Counted from the stretch's first letter, positions 18,383-28,402 are shown. The stretch: DNA of 64,000 bases from Aureococcus anophagefferens (GCF_000186865.1 NW_008705570.1:1205203-1269202); one strand, 5' to 3'. The notes: generated by a model not told the origin, from the sequence alone. Made by a program: numbers and translations.

Positions 18383-20131
18383 ATGGTGGCGCACGGCCGG
18401 TCCATCGCGGTGCGTGGCACGAAGAACCTCTTCTTCCAGACGCAGCGCCCCACGCGGCGCGACGCCGACCGCCGCGAGGCCATCGTCGCGGCCTACGAGA
18501 TCGCGAGCCCGGAGATGATCGAGTCCGGCGACTGCGCCGCGCTCCTGGAGGCGCACGCGGCGGACCTCGGGCGCCTCCTCTTCCGCGTGCAGCACAAGTT
18601 CGACCACGTCGCCGCGGACGGCTGCCTCCTCTTCCGCGCGACGGCGCTCTCGCGGTGGCGCGAGGTCTACTGCCAGCTCCACGCGCGCACGGGCGAGCTC
18701 GTCGTCTACCGCTGCGCCGACGCCGAGGCGAAGCGCGCGCTCCGGGCCGCGGCGGCCTTCGGAGTGCTCCCGGAGCACCTGCTGCCGCCCGGCGCCAGGA
18801 TCATCGACGTGCTCGACGTCACGCACCTCGCGTCGGCCACCGTCGTCGAGGACGGCGGCGCCCGGTTCGCCTTCGACGCGACGGCGCCGGCGCTGAGCCT
18901 CTGGGACGCGCTGGGGCTCGCGGGCCGCCGCGCGCTCCGCCTCGCCGCGCGCACCGCGCGCGAGCGGAGCGCCTGGCTCGCGGCGCTCCGGGAGGCGCGG
19001 GCCTTCTTCGCCGAGAAGCGCGACCAGCGCCGGGCGCGCGGCGCCGCCGCGGCCGCCGCGGCGACGCTCGACGCCGCGGAGGGACCCGCGGCGGCGGAGC
19101 TCGCGGCGCGGCTCCGCGACGACGGCGACGGCGTCGCCGAGGCCGCGACGACGGGCGGCGCGCCCGCGGCCCTCGAGGCCTTCCGAAAGCTCCTCGAGGA
19201 GCCCACGGCCGCGGACGCCGGCGGGACCCGCGCCGCCGCGCTCGAGGCCTTCAAGGCGGCGCTCGAGGCGAAACCGACGGACGCCGCGGCGCGCGAGGCG
19301 GAACCGCCGCCGCCGCCCGCCGGGGACGCGGACACGACGCCGCCGCCGTCGCCGCGCACGTTGGCAACGACGCCGCCGCCCGCGGCGCGCGAGACGGCGG
19401 CTCCTTTGGCGCGCGAGGTCGACGCGGACTCGGCGTCGTCGACGTCGACCGCGGCGCCCATCGACGACCTCGGCCTCGAAGAAAACGAGCGCGACGACGG
19501 GCGGCCGAAGTACCGCAAGTCCATCAGCGAGGTCTACTCCGAGGCCGATCCCGCGGAGACGTATACTTTGCGCGTCGTCGACGACGGGCCCCTCGGCATG
19601 GAGCTCCAGTTCTGCGACGAGGGGTTCCGCGTCGAGGCCGTCGTCGGCGGCGCGGCGCTCCGCGAGGGCGTCGCCGCCCAGGATGTTATTGTGGCGATCC
19701 AGGGCAAGTCCTGCGCGCTCCGCGATTGGCCCGAGGCCGCGTACGCGCCCGAGATCTTCTTCGCGCCGCGGCCGCTCGTGCTGACCATGGCCCGCGCCCG
19801 CAAGTTCGCGCCGTCGCCCCGGCGCCCGCCCGCGGGCGACTCGCTCTTAGATGTGGTCCACTCGCTGGAGCTCCTCGACAGCCTCGACGCGCCGCCGCCG
19901 CCGCCGCCGCCGAAGCGGCGCTTCGCGCGGTGGCAGCTCGCGTCCCACGGCCGCTGGGTCCCCGCCGCCGAGGCCGACGACGACGCGCCGAACTCGGTCC
20001 TCTCCGACGACGACGGCGGCGGCGGGGACGACGACGACGAGCCGCCGCCCGACGCGCGCTACGACGACGACGGCGCGTGGTCCGACGCGTCCTGGTCCGA
20101 CGCCGACGAGCTCGGCCCGCGAACCCCCTAA
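18383..20131 (+). CDS. PH-like plus PDZ-like scaffold protein (582 aa)
   Basis: Residues ~88-208 have pleckstrin-homology logic: SRWREVYCQLHARTGELVVY at the first strands and a terminal helix ARTARERSAWLAAL with the conserved Trp. A low-complexity linker follows. Residues ~393-469 look like a PDZ domain: YTLRVVDDGPLGMELQF, VEAVVGGAALREGVAAQDVIVAIQG. The C-terminus is Pro-rich and then acidic. Such proteins tether signalling partners at membranes. The gene is tail-to-tail with the propeller protein at 20141, 9 bp apart. Confidence 0.6.
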   Translation: MVAHGRSIAVRGTKNLFFQTQRPTRRDADRREAIVAAYEIASPEMIESGDCAALLEAHAADLGRLLFRVQHKFDHVAADGCLLFRATALSRWREVYCQLHARTGELVVYRCADAEAKRALRAAAAFGVLPEHLLPPGARIIDVLDVTHLASATVVEDGGARFAFDATAPALSLWDALGLAGRRALRLAARTARERSAWLAALREARAFFAEKRDQRRARGAAAAAAATLDAAEGPAAAELAARLRDDGDGVAEAATTGGAPAALEAFRKLLEEPTAADAGGTRAAALEAFKAALEAKPTDAAAREAEPPPPPAGDADTTPPPSPRTLATTPPPAARETAAPLAREVDADSASSTSTAAPIDDLGLEENERDDGRPKYRKSISEVYSEADPAETYTLRVVDDGPLGMELQFCDEGFRVEAVVGGAALREGVAAQDVIVAIQGKSCALRDWPEAAYAPEIFFAPRPLVLTMARARKFAPSPRRPPAGDSLLDVVHSLELLDSLDAPPPPPPPKRRFARWQLASHGRWVPAAEADDDAPNSVLSDDDGGGGDDDDEPPPDARYDDDGAWSDASWSDADELGPRTP

Positions 20132-20140
20132 GTAGCACGG

Positions 20141-23100
20141 TTAGTCGCCGTCGTCGAGGAAGAAGGCGCCCGCGAAGGCGCGCGGGCTGCCGCGGTGCGA
20201 CGCCGGCGGCGCGAAGGCCGGCGCGGCGACGAGGACGGCGCCGCGGGGCGTCGCGGCGACGACGGCGTCGGGCGCGACGGCCGCCGCGTTGCCCGGCCCG
20301 CGGATCGGCGCCGCGCCGACGTCGAGGACGGCGACGGGCGAGAACGGCGAGCCGACGCCGTGGCCGAAGACGAGGACCGCGGCGCCGACGCGCAGGTACA
20401 AAAACCCGCCCGCGACGGCGACGCCGCAGGTCCGCGGGTCCGCGCCCGCGCGCTCGCGGGGCACGGAGTAGGCCACCGTCGCCTTGGCGACGACCCGGGG
20501 CCCCGCCGCCGGGAAGGCCACGGACGCGGCGACGAGCGCGTCGTCGAACGCCAGGACGTCGCCGGGATCCGCGCCGCGGTGCTCGAGGACGCAGAGGCCC
20601 GCGGCGTCCGGCAGGGGCGCGACGTCGAGCACCACGGTGCGCGCCACGGGACACGGCGCCTCGCGGACGAGGGTCGCGAGGCGGCCCTTCGTGTCGCGCG
20701 TCGCCGCGAGCCGCGCCGCGCCGGAGGCGTAGCGCGCCTCCGAGCCGCGCGCGCCCAAGCTCCGGTCCTCGGCGACGTCGTACGTCGCCGCGAGGCAGCG
20801 CTGACAGGCGTCGCCGCGAACATCGTCGGCCGCGTGGGCGGCGTCGAAGAGCACGGCCGCCGTCGCCGTCGGCGGCGCGGACGCGGCGCCGTCGAGGGCC
20901 GCGGCCGCGGCGGGGAACGCGCGCGGCCACGCGTCGGCCTGGACCGTCCAGTCGAGGTCGTCCGCCGGCGGTCTGGGGTCCCAGAGCGCCAGAGTGCCCG
21001 CGGGTTCGACGGTGGCGAGCCGCGCGCCGACGTACGCGTGGCGCGACGGCGGGCTCTCGTGAAACCGCAGCGCGCCGACGAGGACGCCCCTGTCCGTCGG
21101 CACGGGCTCCGGCGGCGCCGGCGCCGCCTTTTTTTTGGAAGATCCAAACCAGCCCTTTTTTGGCTTCTCCGGCGGCGGCGGCGGCGGCGGCAGCACGCAC
21201 TGCCACCGCGCGAGCGGCCCGCCGCGCGTCGAGATCCACAGCCGCGGCGCGTCGTCGCGCCGCGCCCACGCGTCGTCGTCGTCGAGGGCGCCCGGCGCGC
21301 GGCCGCCGTCGTCGACGCGCGCGGCCACGGGGAAGACGTCGGGCCAGACGTCCGCGGGCGCGCGGCCCCGGAGCGCGCGCTCGTCTAAAAGCGTCTCGAG
21401 CGACACGGAGTTGACCGACAAAGCCGCGGTGACCTCGACGAGCCAAACACAAACAACACCAGCGGCGTCGACGGAGACGGCGCGCCGCCCGGCGGCGTCC
21501 AAAGCGACGTCGGCGATGGGCGCCGGGAAGCGCGTCGTCGCCATGACGGCGCCGGCCGTCGCGGCGCCGTCGAAGGCCCAGGACGCCGCGCCGCCGTCCT
21601 CCGGGAGGCGTTCTTCCTCGTCGTCGGTTCGCCCGCCGCCGCCGCAGGGCGCCGCGGCGACGCCGACGCCGCCCGCCGCCGTGCCGAGCGCGACGACGAC
21701 GACGTCCGTCGGCAGGCCGGCGCGGTCCGCGAGGCGCGCCGCGTCGACCGCCGAAACGACGTCCCCCGCCGGGACCTCGAGCCGCGCGGACCGGCGGCCC
21801 GGCCCCCGCGCCCAGCAGCGCCGCAGCGCCTCCTGCTCCACTTGCATATCGCCGTCCTGGTCCGCGAGGCGCGGCGCCGGCGCCGCGAGCCGCGCGGGCT
21901 TTAGATTCTGGTCGAGCGCGGCCGTGAATTCCCCAAATGGCACTTTTGGCCCGCCCGCGTCGCGCGCGGCGAGCTGCCGTTTTGCGGCGACGAGCGCGTC
22001 AAAATCATCATCGTCGTCGCCGCCGCCGAGGAGCGCGTGGGCGACGAGCTTCGCCGACGCGTCGCGCGCGGCCGCCGATTCGCCGGCGACTTGGTACAAC
22101 GCCTCTCGCACGGCCTCGTCCGCGACGTCGTCCGCGGCGTCGCGCGCGGCCAGCTCCAACACGCCGCCCCGCGACGCCCACTCGCCCGCGCGGCCGCGGT
22201 CGAAGATGGCGTCGTAGGCCTCGAGGCGGTCCAGGTCGCGCGCCTTCGCGGCCGCCGCGTCTTTCGCGGCGGCGAGCGCCGCGGCGTCCGCTTTCGCGAC
22301 GCGCGACACCGCCGCGGGCGTCAGCGGGTCCCAGGGCCCGCCCGCGGCCCAGGCGACCTCCTCGCCCGACGCCTCGACGTCGCGCGCCAGCGCGTCGAGC
22401 GTTTCGGTCGTCGACCCCGCGAGCCAGCCCTCGGCCTCGCGGAGCACGTCGCCGCCGTCGGGCGTCGCGGGCCGCTCGGCCATGGTTTCCGCGGCCGCCG
22501 CCGGGTAGGGCGGCGCGGCCACGTCGTCGACGCGCGGCGTGAAGTCGCCCTCGACGACGTCGGCGAACATGGCCTGCTCGACGTCGTCGTCCGCGGCGGA
22601 CGGCGTCGACAGCGTCGGCAGCGTCGGCAGCGCGGACGACGGGCCCAGCACGAGCCGCTCCAGGGCCTCGCGCGCGTCGTCGTCGCCCGCATCGCCGGCC
22701 TTGAGCTCCGCCTCGACGAGCCGCGCGCGGCTCAGGCGGCCCTTCGCGTCGACGGCGCGCCGCCGGAGCGCCAGGGCGTCGCGCTCGCCTTCGAGCGCGG
22801 CGCGCTCGCCCCGCAGCGCGCGGCGCCGCGCCTCGCCGGCGGCGAGGGACGACGCGCGGCCCGCCTCGCGCGCCGCGTCCTCGCGCTCCCGGGCCTCCGT
22901 GCGGTACGCGCGCGCCTCGCCGTCCTTCGGCTCCGTGAGAAGCTCGAGCGCGAGCCGCGCGCGCCGCCGCGCGTCGTCGACGTCGTCCAGCTTCTTCTGC
23001 GCGCGCTCGAGCTCGAGGCGCCGCGCGGCGATCTGCGCGCAGCGCCACTCCCGGTCCAGGTCCGCCGCGCGCCGCGACCGGGCGCGCGCCTCCTCGCGGG

Positions 23101-23233
23101 CCTTGGTGAGCTTGCGCCGCAGGGACAGCTGGGCCTCGCGCTCCTGCTTCGTCGCGTCGTCGACGGATTTCAGCTTCTCGAGCACGGCGAGCCGCTTCTT
23201 GGCCGTGTCCGTCATGGGTGGCGGCTCCGTCAT
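20141..23233 (-). CDS. Coiled-coil plus beta-propeller-like protein (1030 aa)
   Basis: Residues ~8-185 are a continuous coiled coil rich in Arg, Glu and Ala (KKRLAVLEKLKSVDDATKQE and onward). An acidic low-complexity region follows, then a helical segment around 300-460. From about residue 590 the sequence is strand-rich with WD-like endings (AVSVDAAGVVCVWLVEV, ATVEPAGTLALWDPRP, GGFLYLRVGAAVLVFGHG), suggesting a degenerate beta-propeller. A Pro/Lys linker with PKKGWFGSSKKK interrupts it. This layout occurs in cilium and intracellular-transport proteins, but I cannot name the family. A second Met six codons in is an alternative start. Confidence 0.55.
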   Translation of the reverse strand: MTEPPPMTDTAKKRLAVLEKLKSVDDATKQEREAQLSLRRKLTKAREEARARSRRAADLDREWRCAQIAARRLELERAQKKLDDVDDARRRARLALELLTEPKDGEARAYRTEAREREDAAREAGRASSLAAGEARRRALRGERAALEGERDALALRRRAVDAKGRLSRARLVEAELKAGDAGDDDAREALERLVLGPSSALPTLPTLSTPSAADDDVEQAMFADVVEGDFTPRVDDVAAPPYPAAAAETMAERPATPDGGDVLREAEGWLAGSTTETLDALARDVEASGEEVAWAAGGPWDPLTPAAVSRVAKADAAALAAAKDAAAAKARDLDRLEAYDAIFDRGRAGEWASRGGVLELAARDAADDVADEAVREALYQVAGESAAARDASAKLVAHALLGGGDDDDDFDALVAAKRQLAARDAGGPKVPFGEFTAALDQNLKPARLAAPAPRLADQDGDMQVEQEALRRCWARGPGRRSARLEVPAGDVVSAVDAARLADRAGLPTDVVVVALGTAAGGVGVAAAPCGGGGRTDDEEERLPEDGGAASWAFDGAATAGAVMATTRFPAPIADVALDAAGRRAVSVDAAGVVCVWLVEVTAALSVNSVSLETLLDERALRGRAPADVWPDVFPVAARVDDGGRAPGALDDDDAWARRDDAPRLWISTRGGPLARWQCVLPPPPPPPEKPKKGWFGSSKKKAAPAPPEPVPTDRGVLVGALRFHESPPSRHAYVGARLATVEPAGTLALWDPRPPADDLDWTVQADAWPRAFPAAAAALDGAASAPPTATAAVLFDAAHAADDVRGDACQRCLAATYDVAEDRSLGARGSEARYASGAARLAATRDTKGRLATLVREAPCPVARTVVLDVAPLPDAAGLCVLEHRGADPGDVLAFDDALVAASVAFPAAGPRVVAKATVAYSVPRERAGADPRTCGVAVAGGFLYLRVGAAVLVFGHGVGSPFSPVAVLDVGAAPIRGPGNAAAVAPDAVVAATPRGAVLVAAPAFAPPASHRGSPRAFAGAFFLDDGD

Positions 23234-23381
23234 ATTTCAATCAGGTGGGCTGCCCATCGTGTCCGACGAACGGCACGGCACCATTCAAGAATCAAGCAGC
23301 CCACTTTTTCAACGCGCCGTGGCAGCTCTCTGGGAGAGCGTCGTCCCGCGTCGGAAGGGCGCGCCGCGTCGTCGGTCGACG

Positions 23382-24053
23382 ATGGGCCCCATCCTCGAGC
23401 CCGGCGCCATGCGCTGGAAGCAGGACTCGCGCACGCCCGGGCGCCAGGGGTCGAACACGTTCCTGGACATTGGGGAGGACCGCTTCCACTGGCAGAAGCC
23501 CACGAGCGACGTCGACGCCTTCTACAACCTGCCGGACACGCTGGGGAAGATCAGCACGCCCTTCGGGTCGAGCACGCGCACGGACTGGGAGGGCACGGTG
23601 AAGAACAAGCGCGACGGCGTCAACCCCTACGCGGGCCCGGGCAACTACAACACGAACAACTTCACGTGCCTCAGCACGTGCCGCGCGGCGCCGAACAACA
23701 AGTTCGGCTTCAGCAGCCGCCAGGCGAACCACCAGACGTCGAGCCCCGGGCCGACCTACGACATCGAGGGCATCTGGACGCGCGGCAAGGACCGGACCGT
23801 CGGCATCGGCTTCAACAAGGACAACCGGAAGCCCATGATCATCAACACGACGGACGCCCAGTACTACCCCAAGCTCGCCAAGACGTCGTCGGTGAAGATG
23901 GGCACGAAGCTCAAGACGGGCTCCGCCTGGGGCAGCGGCACCGCGCGGTCGCCGGGCCCGATCTACGACGTCCAGAAGTACGACTTCCGCACGGGGCCCC
24001 AGTTCAGCTTCGGCGGCTCCAAGTCCGACCGCTTCAAGGGCGGCTGCATCTGA
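23382..24053 (+). CDS. SHIPPO/STPG-repeat protein (sperm-tail PG-rich type, 223 aa)
   Basis: The protein carries repeated PGP-x-Y motifs: AGPGNYN, SSPGPTYDIE and RSPGPIYDVQKYDF, the last followed by FSFGGSKSDRFKGG, typical of ODF3/STPG proteins that line axonemal microtubules. The ATG at 23382 gives a clean start at MGPILEPGAMRW. The reading frame stays open upstream into the divergent coiled-coil gene, so a longer form cannot be excluded. Together with IFT43 and p25-alpha in this window it implies the organism makes or recently made a flagellum. Confidence 0.75.
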   Translation: MGPILEPGAMRWKQDSRTPGRQGSNTFLDIGEDRFHWQKPTSDVDAFYNLPDTLGKISTPFGSSTRTDWEGTVKNKRDGVNPYAGPGNYNTNNFTCLSTCRAAPNNKFGFSSRQANHQTSSPGPTYDIEGIWTRGKDRTVGIGFNKDNRKPMIINTTDAQYYPKLAKTSSVKMGTKLKTGSAWGSGTARSPGPIYDVQKYDFRTGPQFSFGGSKSDRFKGGCI

Positions 24054-24218
24054 GGCGGGGAGCGTAACTTTTCCGAGGGTGTCTTTTCCCTGAACTTCAT
24101 CATATTTCTTGAAGCGTGTGGCATTGATGTTGAACCTCATTTCCATCGATTGCGAGCCATCGTCGTCGTCGAGCTGTGCAGCGTCGCGTCGCGTACCAGC
24201 CCTCTGCACGTTGCAACG

Positions 24219-25254
24219 ATGCGCAGCACTATGCGCGTGCTCGCAATGACCATAGCAACAATGGCCACAGCGCTGCGCGCGCCGCGGCGCCTCGCGACGC
24301 TCCCAAAGCGCCTCGCGCGACCGTCGCTGACCATGCGCGCGCCGTGGGAGAAGTTCGCGGCGTCGGCGGACGCGCTGGCGCCGCGCGCGCTCCAGGGCGG
24401 CGCCGACCCGACGACGCTCGGCGAGGCCTGGCGCTGGGCGAAGAGCTACCGCTTCCCGGAGGACGTCTGCGAGTACGCGGGCGGCGACGCGGCGGCAGCC
24501 GTCGGCGCGGCGCTCGACCCGTCCGCCGCGGCCGTGCTCGTCTACACGGTCGCCCAGCTCGTCTTCGTGCTCCGCGCCGTGTCCCGCGTCCGCGCGCACG
24601 CGAACGGCGCCGCCGCGGCGCGCGCCGCGGGCGCCGGCGCGCCGCGGCGCGAGGCCGCGCTCGCGCGGGGCTTCGGGTGCCTGCTCGCGTGGCACGCGAG
24701 CCACTTCCTCGCCCACGAGTTCGAGGCAGCGTCCTGCGGCCGCGACACCTTTTGACCGGGAAAACGAAGCCAAAATTGTCACCGGCGCGCTCGGTAGGTT
24801 CAAGACGCCCTTCGCCTGGTTCGGGTCGCACTACTTCTACGTGCTCGGCATGTGGCAGCTCGCCGCGGCGCTGAACAGCCGGCGCGCCGGCGCGTCGCGC
24901 TTCGGCGCCTACGTCGTCGGCGACGGCGTCCTCACAACCTGGGGCGGCGACTACATTGGCCTCGTGTCCGGCGTGGCATACGGCGCGCACGCGATCCGCG
25001 GCTGCGACACGGGCGACGCGCGCACGGACCGGCGCGTGCGGCGGCTCATCACGTTCCTCTCCGTCGCGTCCGCGTCGCTCTTCGGCCTCGTGGAGATCCT
25101 CTTCTGCCACCGGCTCCAGCGCGTCCGCGGCGGCTTCGGGTCCGCGCACCTCTTCATCGAGGCCTTCGTCATCTTCGCGTCGATCAGCTTCAGCCGCGCG
25201 GCGGAGACCGTCGTCCGCCGCATCCCGGCGGCGAAGGCCGTAGGAGGCGTGTAA
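24219..25254 (+). CDS. Multi-pass membrane protein with N-terminal targeting leader, two exons (24219-24718, 24798-25254; 318 aa)
   Basis: The leader (from MRSTMRVLAMTIATMATALRAP) is basic/hydrophobic and suits organelle import. The intron 24719-24797 starts inside a 5' GTTCGAGG and ends GGTAG before GTTCAAGA; splicing gives LAHEFKTPFAWFG in phase 2. The mature part has about five or six membrane segments (VLVYTVAQLVFVL, FYVLGMWQLAAAL, YIGLVSGVAYGAHAI, LITFLSVASASLFGLVEILF, FIEAFVIFASISFS). I do not recognise the family. It ends 11 bp before the stop of the convergent methyltransferase-like gene. Confidence 0.65.
24719..24797 (+). repeat. Intron of repeated family 2, copy A (79 nt)
   Basis: The intron shares its core with another intron at 26058-26141 (minus strand): AGCGTCCTG near the left, then TTTTGACCGGGAAAACGAAG, a variable 15 nt, and the right end CTCGGTAG. 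It is flanked by GTTCGAGG and GTTCAAGA, six of eight matching, with the 5' splice GT being the first two bases of the left repeat. No convincing terminal inverted repeats are seen. The shared non-coding sequence in unrelated genes argues for recent spread by copying. Confidence 0.7.
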
Positions 25255-25265
25255 CACGACGGCCG

Positions 25266-26971
25266 TTAGCCAAAGTCGCCCGGCCGGAGGAAGGCCGCGA
25301 GCGTCGAGAACCAGGTCGCGCCGGCGTCCGCGTACGCGCGCTCGAAGCCCGCGGCGGTCCGCAGGCCGGCGTGCCAGTCCGCGAGGGGCAGCGGCCCCGG
25401 GCCGTGGGTCGGTGAGAAGTCGTGGACGAGGAGCACGGCGCGCGGCCTCAGAAACGGCGCGATCGCCGCGGCGTAGGCGAAGCGGTTCACGTGGTCGATG
25501 AGCACGAGGTCCGCGCGCGCGACGGCGTCGAGCGCGGCGCGCGACGGCGCGAGCGACTCGTCGCCGAGGTGGAAGGCCATGTTGGGCAGCCAGGCCCGCC
25601 TGACGTCCTCGCCGCGCGCGTCGACGACGTCGAAGGTGTCGAGCGCGCCCCCGCGGAGCCGCGCGGCGACGCCGAGGTAGAGCGACGTGACGCCGCCGGC
25701 CGTCCCGAACTCGACGATAGACGCGAGGTCCGTATGCCGCGCGAGGATCCAGTCGACCTACCATTTCTTTGGGTCGGATTTCTCGCCAAAAAACGTCGCG
25801 GGCGCCGCGTCGCGACGAAGATGCGGTCGCCGTGGCCGAACTCCTGCGCCGCGTAGGGCACGCCGAAGGACCCCCGCGCCGCGGACGTCGCGAAGAGCGT
25901 CGATACCACGTTGTAGTAGCCCGGCAGGAGGCCACGCGACGTGTCGTAGTCGTCGCGCGGGCCCGCGCCGCCCGCGACGTCGCCGAGGCCCCGCGCGCCG
26001 TAGCAGAGAGGCGCGTCCTCGAGGATGATGTAGGTGTCGCTGCCCTCGCGCCCGGACCTACCGAGTGCGTCGGTAAAGATGTTCCTTCGTTTTCCCGGTC
26101 CAAAAGCTCTCGAAATTCGTCACAGGACGCTGGCCCCGGACTCGCCCCAGGTCACCGCGTCGAGCGCGTCGTCCTCCTTGATCAGGTCGCGGTACGTCCG
26201 TGCCTTCTCCGTGAAGCGCGCGTCGCAGCCGTTCTTGAGATGCGCGAACTCGAAGGCGACGGTCCGCGATTCGACGACGACGGCGCCCGCGGCGCCCAGG
26301 ACGCGCGGGACGACGCGGAGCACGACCTCGTAGGCGCCGTTCGCGTGCCACTCGACGCTCGTCGGCCGCACGGCGCCGTCCGGATCCACGGCCGTGCAGT
26401 CGCCGACGGCCCCGAGGGACGCGTGGCTCATCTGCCAGCAGACCTCGCACTCGGCGACGTCCAGGACGCCCTCGATGGTGCCTCGGACGAGCGCCTCGCG
26501 GCCGGCGACGGCGAAGCGGTCGCCCGCGGGCGTCGCGCCGTCCGGCGGCGAGATGCGCGGCGTGAAGGCGCCGCAGGGGTGTTCTCGGAACGCGAACGCG
26601 ACGACGTTCGATCGGGCGGCGACGGCGCTCGTGCGCCGCGCCACGACGACGAGCTCCGCGGCGTAGGCGCCGCCGTCGTCGCCGTCGCGCGACACGGACG
26701 TGTCCGTGGACCCGTCGGCCGCGGGCGCGAGGCACTCGCCGACGACGCCCCGCGCGGGATGCGAGATCTGCCAGCAGAGGTCGCAGCGGGCGCCGTCGAA
26801 GCCGGCGTCGACGCGGCCGCGGATGTAGGCGGCGTGGCTGTAGAGCGCGTGGTGGCCATCGCCGCTCGCGACGGCGCCGTCCGGCGGGAACACCTCGGGC
26901 GCCGCGCCGCCGCAGTCGTCGGCCGCGGCGCGCGCAGCGACGAGGGCCCACGCCCACGTGCGCAGCGCCAT
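25266..26971 (-). CDS. Secreted protein: tandem Cys domain duplicated, then methyltransferase-like domain; three exons (520 aa)
   Basis: Exons on the minus strand are 26971-26142, 26057-25817 and 25757-25266, in phases that join cleanly. A signal peptide (MALRTWAWALVAARAAA) is followed by two related ~100-residue modules, each beginning near PPDGA, containing a C-x2-CWQ-S/M-SH core and ending in a strand VAFxF. The third part has VEFGTAGGVTSLYLGVAARL and, further on, VLIDHVNRFAYAA and AVLLVHDFSP, the layout of a SAM-dependent methyltransferase of the cephalosporin-hydroxylase/rhamnosyl-O-methyltransferase type. A role in extracellular or Golgi glycan modification is inference. Confidence 0.65.
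25758..25816 (-). other. Intron 2 of the secreted methyltransferase-like gene (59 nt)
   Basis: On the minus strand it begins GTCGCGAC and ends AAATGGTAG before GTCGACTG. Splicing joins RIF to VDWILARH and restores the frame that leads into the VEFGTAGG motif. Only GTCG is shared between the two ends, so a target duplication is not supported here, unlike intron 1. Confidence 0.6.
26058..26141 (-). repeat. Intron of repeated family 2, copy B (84 nt)
   Basis: Read on the minus strand it starts GTCCGGGG and ends CACTCGGTAG before GTCCGGGC, seven of eight flanking bases matching. The body contains AGCGTCCTG and TTTTGGACCGGGAAAACGAAG, shared with the intron at 24719-24797. Splicing in phase 2 joins TWGE to SGREGSDTY, and the flanking copy supplies the same codons. 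Both copies lie in sense orientation in two convergent neighbouring genes. Confidence 0.7.
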
Positions 26972-27160
26972 CTTTAAGAGCTCACTCGGGCAGCGAGGGC
27001 AGCGGCATCGTACATCCAAGATGGCAACTCTCCTTCAATTACTGTGCAAATGGGCAGCCAAATCAGATGAAACCAATCATGGGTGCGATCCCAGCGTGAT
27101 CCAAAACGTCGAGCTTCGCCGCCAGTCTTGGACCGACCCAGCCCAAGGCCTCCAAGGACG

Positions 27161-28366
27161 ATGGTGGGCTGCGCGCGATGGCTGGGCCTCGCCGCCCTGG
27201 TCGCCGCGTCGTCGACGGCCGACGACGGCGCCTGCGGAGAAAAAGACGCGTGCGCCTACGCCATCGACGCGCCGCGGCTCCGCGTCACGGGCTGCGTCGC
27301 CCGCGGCCGCCCCGCGCCCATCGGCGGCACGACGGCGTTCTGGGTCAGGACCGAGGGGGGCATCGACGGCGGCGCGCCCGCGGGCACGGCGGGTTTGGGG
27401 CGCGAGCACGACGCGGCCGCGCTCCTGGAGCGCTTCGGCGCGCTCCGGGGCGGCGTCGTCGTCGACGTCGGCGCGGGCCGCGGCCGCCTCGAGGCCGCGC
27501 TCGGCGACGGCGTCGCCTACGCGGCCTTCGACGTGGCGTCCTACGACGGCGCGCCGCGGCCGTCGACCTACTGCGACGTCAACAAGCGCGAGTTCCCCCT
27601 GTTCCTGACGCCGGACGACGACCGCGACGGCGCGGACGCGTTCGCGTTCCTGGGCTCCTTCGAGTACGTGCTCGACAAGATGCTCGTCTTCCACCTCATC
27701 CGGCAGCACCGGGGCGCCCACGCCGTCTTCCAGTACAACTTCCGCGGGTCGACGGCGACGGCGACGACGGAGTGGGTCGCGCCGCTGAGCTTCCGCGCGT
27801 TCGCGGAAGCGGCGCATCTCGCGGACCTCGACGCGATCTTCTTCGAGGCGCCCGACGGGCCCGGCCTGAACTGGATGCAGTGCGTCGACAAGGGTTTGGA
27901 CTGGGCCAACGCCTACGTCATGCCGCGCGACGGCAGCGCCGGCACCGACCTCGTGGACCTCGTCAAAGAAAGGCTCGCGGCGAAGCACAAGGACTCGTTC
28001 TTCGTGCGGCCGGGCGAGGTCGCGGCCAAGGTCGCGGCCGTCGTCGCGGCGGACCTGGCGCGGGGCCAGGAGCCCTGCGTGCTCGAGCTCGACCCCGACG
28101 GCCATTCCTACATCATGAACGGCGAGTTCGACCGGGCGACGTGCCTCTGGGCCCACGGCGTCGACCACGCGAACACGCGCGTGCGCGCCACGCACTGGCC
28201 CGCGACGAACGAGACGACCCTCTTCCGCAGCCAGCACGTGTCCGTCGACGAAAAAACGCCGCGGCTCGTCGCGCCGCTGGAGTTCGTCGTGCCGTCGCCG
28301 GCGTCTCTGTCCGCGTCCCTCGAGGCCGCGCGCCTCGCGTACCGGCGGGATATGGTAGGCGGTTAG
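27161..28366 (+). CDS. Secreted SAM-methyltransferase-like protein (401 aa)
   Basis: A signal peptide (MVGCARWLGLAALVAASSTA) leads into a Cys-containing segment and then VVVDVGAGRGRLEAALGDGV, a SAM-binding motif I (D-x-G-x-G-x-G), followed by YAAFDVASYD. Later VFQYNFRGSTAT and strands follow the class I methyltransferase order loosely. The C-terminal third is unassigned. The gene is divergent from the secreted methyltransferase-like gene (190 bp between starts) and could share a promoter and a role in secreted-molecule modification. Confidence 0.6.
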   Translation: MVGCARWLGLAALVAASSTADDGACGEKDACAYAIDAPRLRVTGCVARGRPAPIGGTTAFWVRTEGGIDGGAPAGTAGLGREHDAAALLERFGALRGGVVVDVGAGRGRLEAALGDGVAYAAFDVASYDGAPRPSTYCDVNKREFPLFLTPDDDRDGADAFAFLGSFEYVLDKMLVFHLIRQHRGAHAVFQYNFRGSTATATTEWVAPLSFRAFAEAAHLADLDAIFFEAPDGPGLNWMQCVDKGLDWANAYVMPRDGSAGTDLVDLVKERLAAKHKDSFFVRPGEVAAKVAAVVAADLARGQEPCVLELDPDGHSYIMNGEFDRATCLWAHGVDHANTRVRATHWPATNETTLFRSQHVSVDEKTPRLVAPLEFVVPSPASLSASLEAARLAYRRDMVGG

Positions 28367-28402
28367 GCTCGCGGTCGGGGGTGTGGGGTGGCGCCGGCGC
28401 GC

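Noticed and set aside
24754..24756. TGA ending the first frame of the membrane-protein gene at 24219
   Set aside because: It falls inside the repeated family-2 intron, and splicing removes it.
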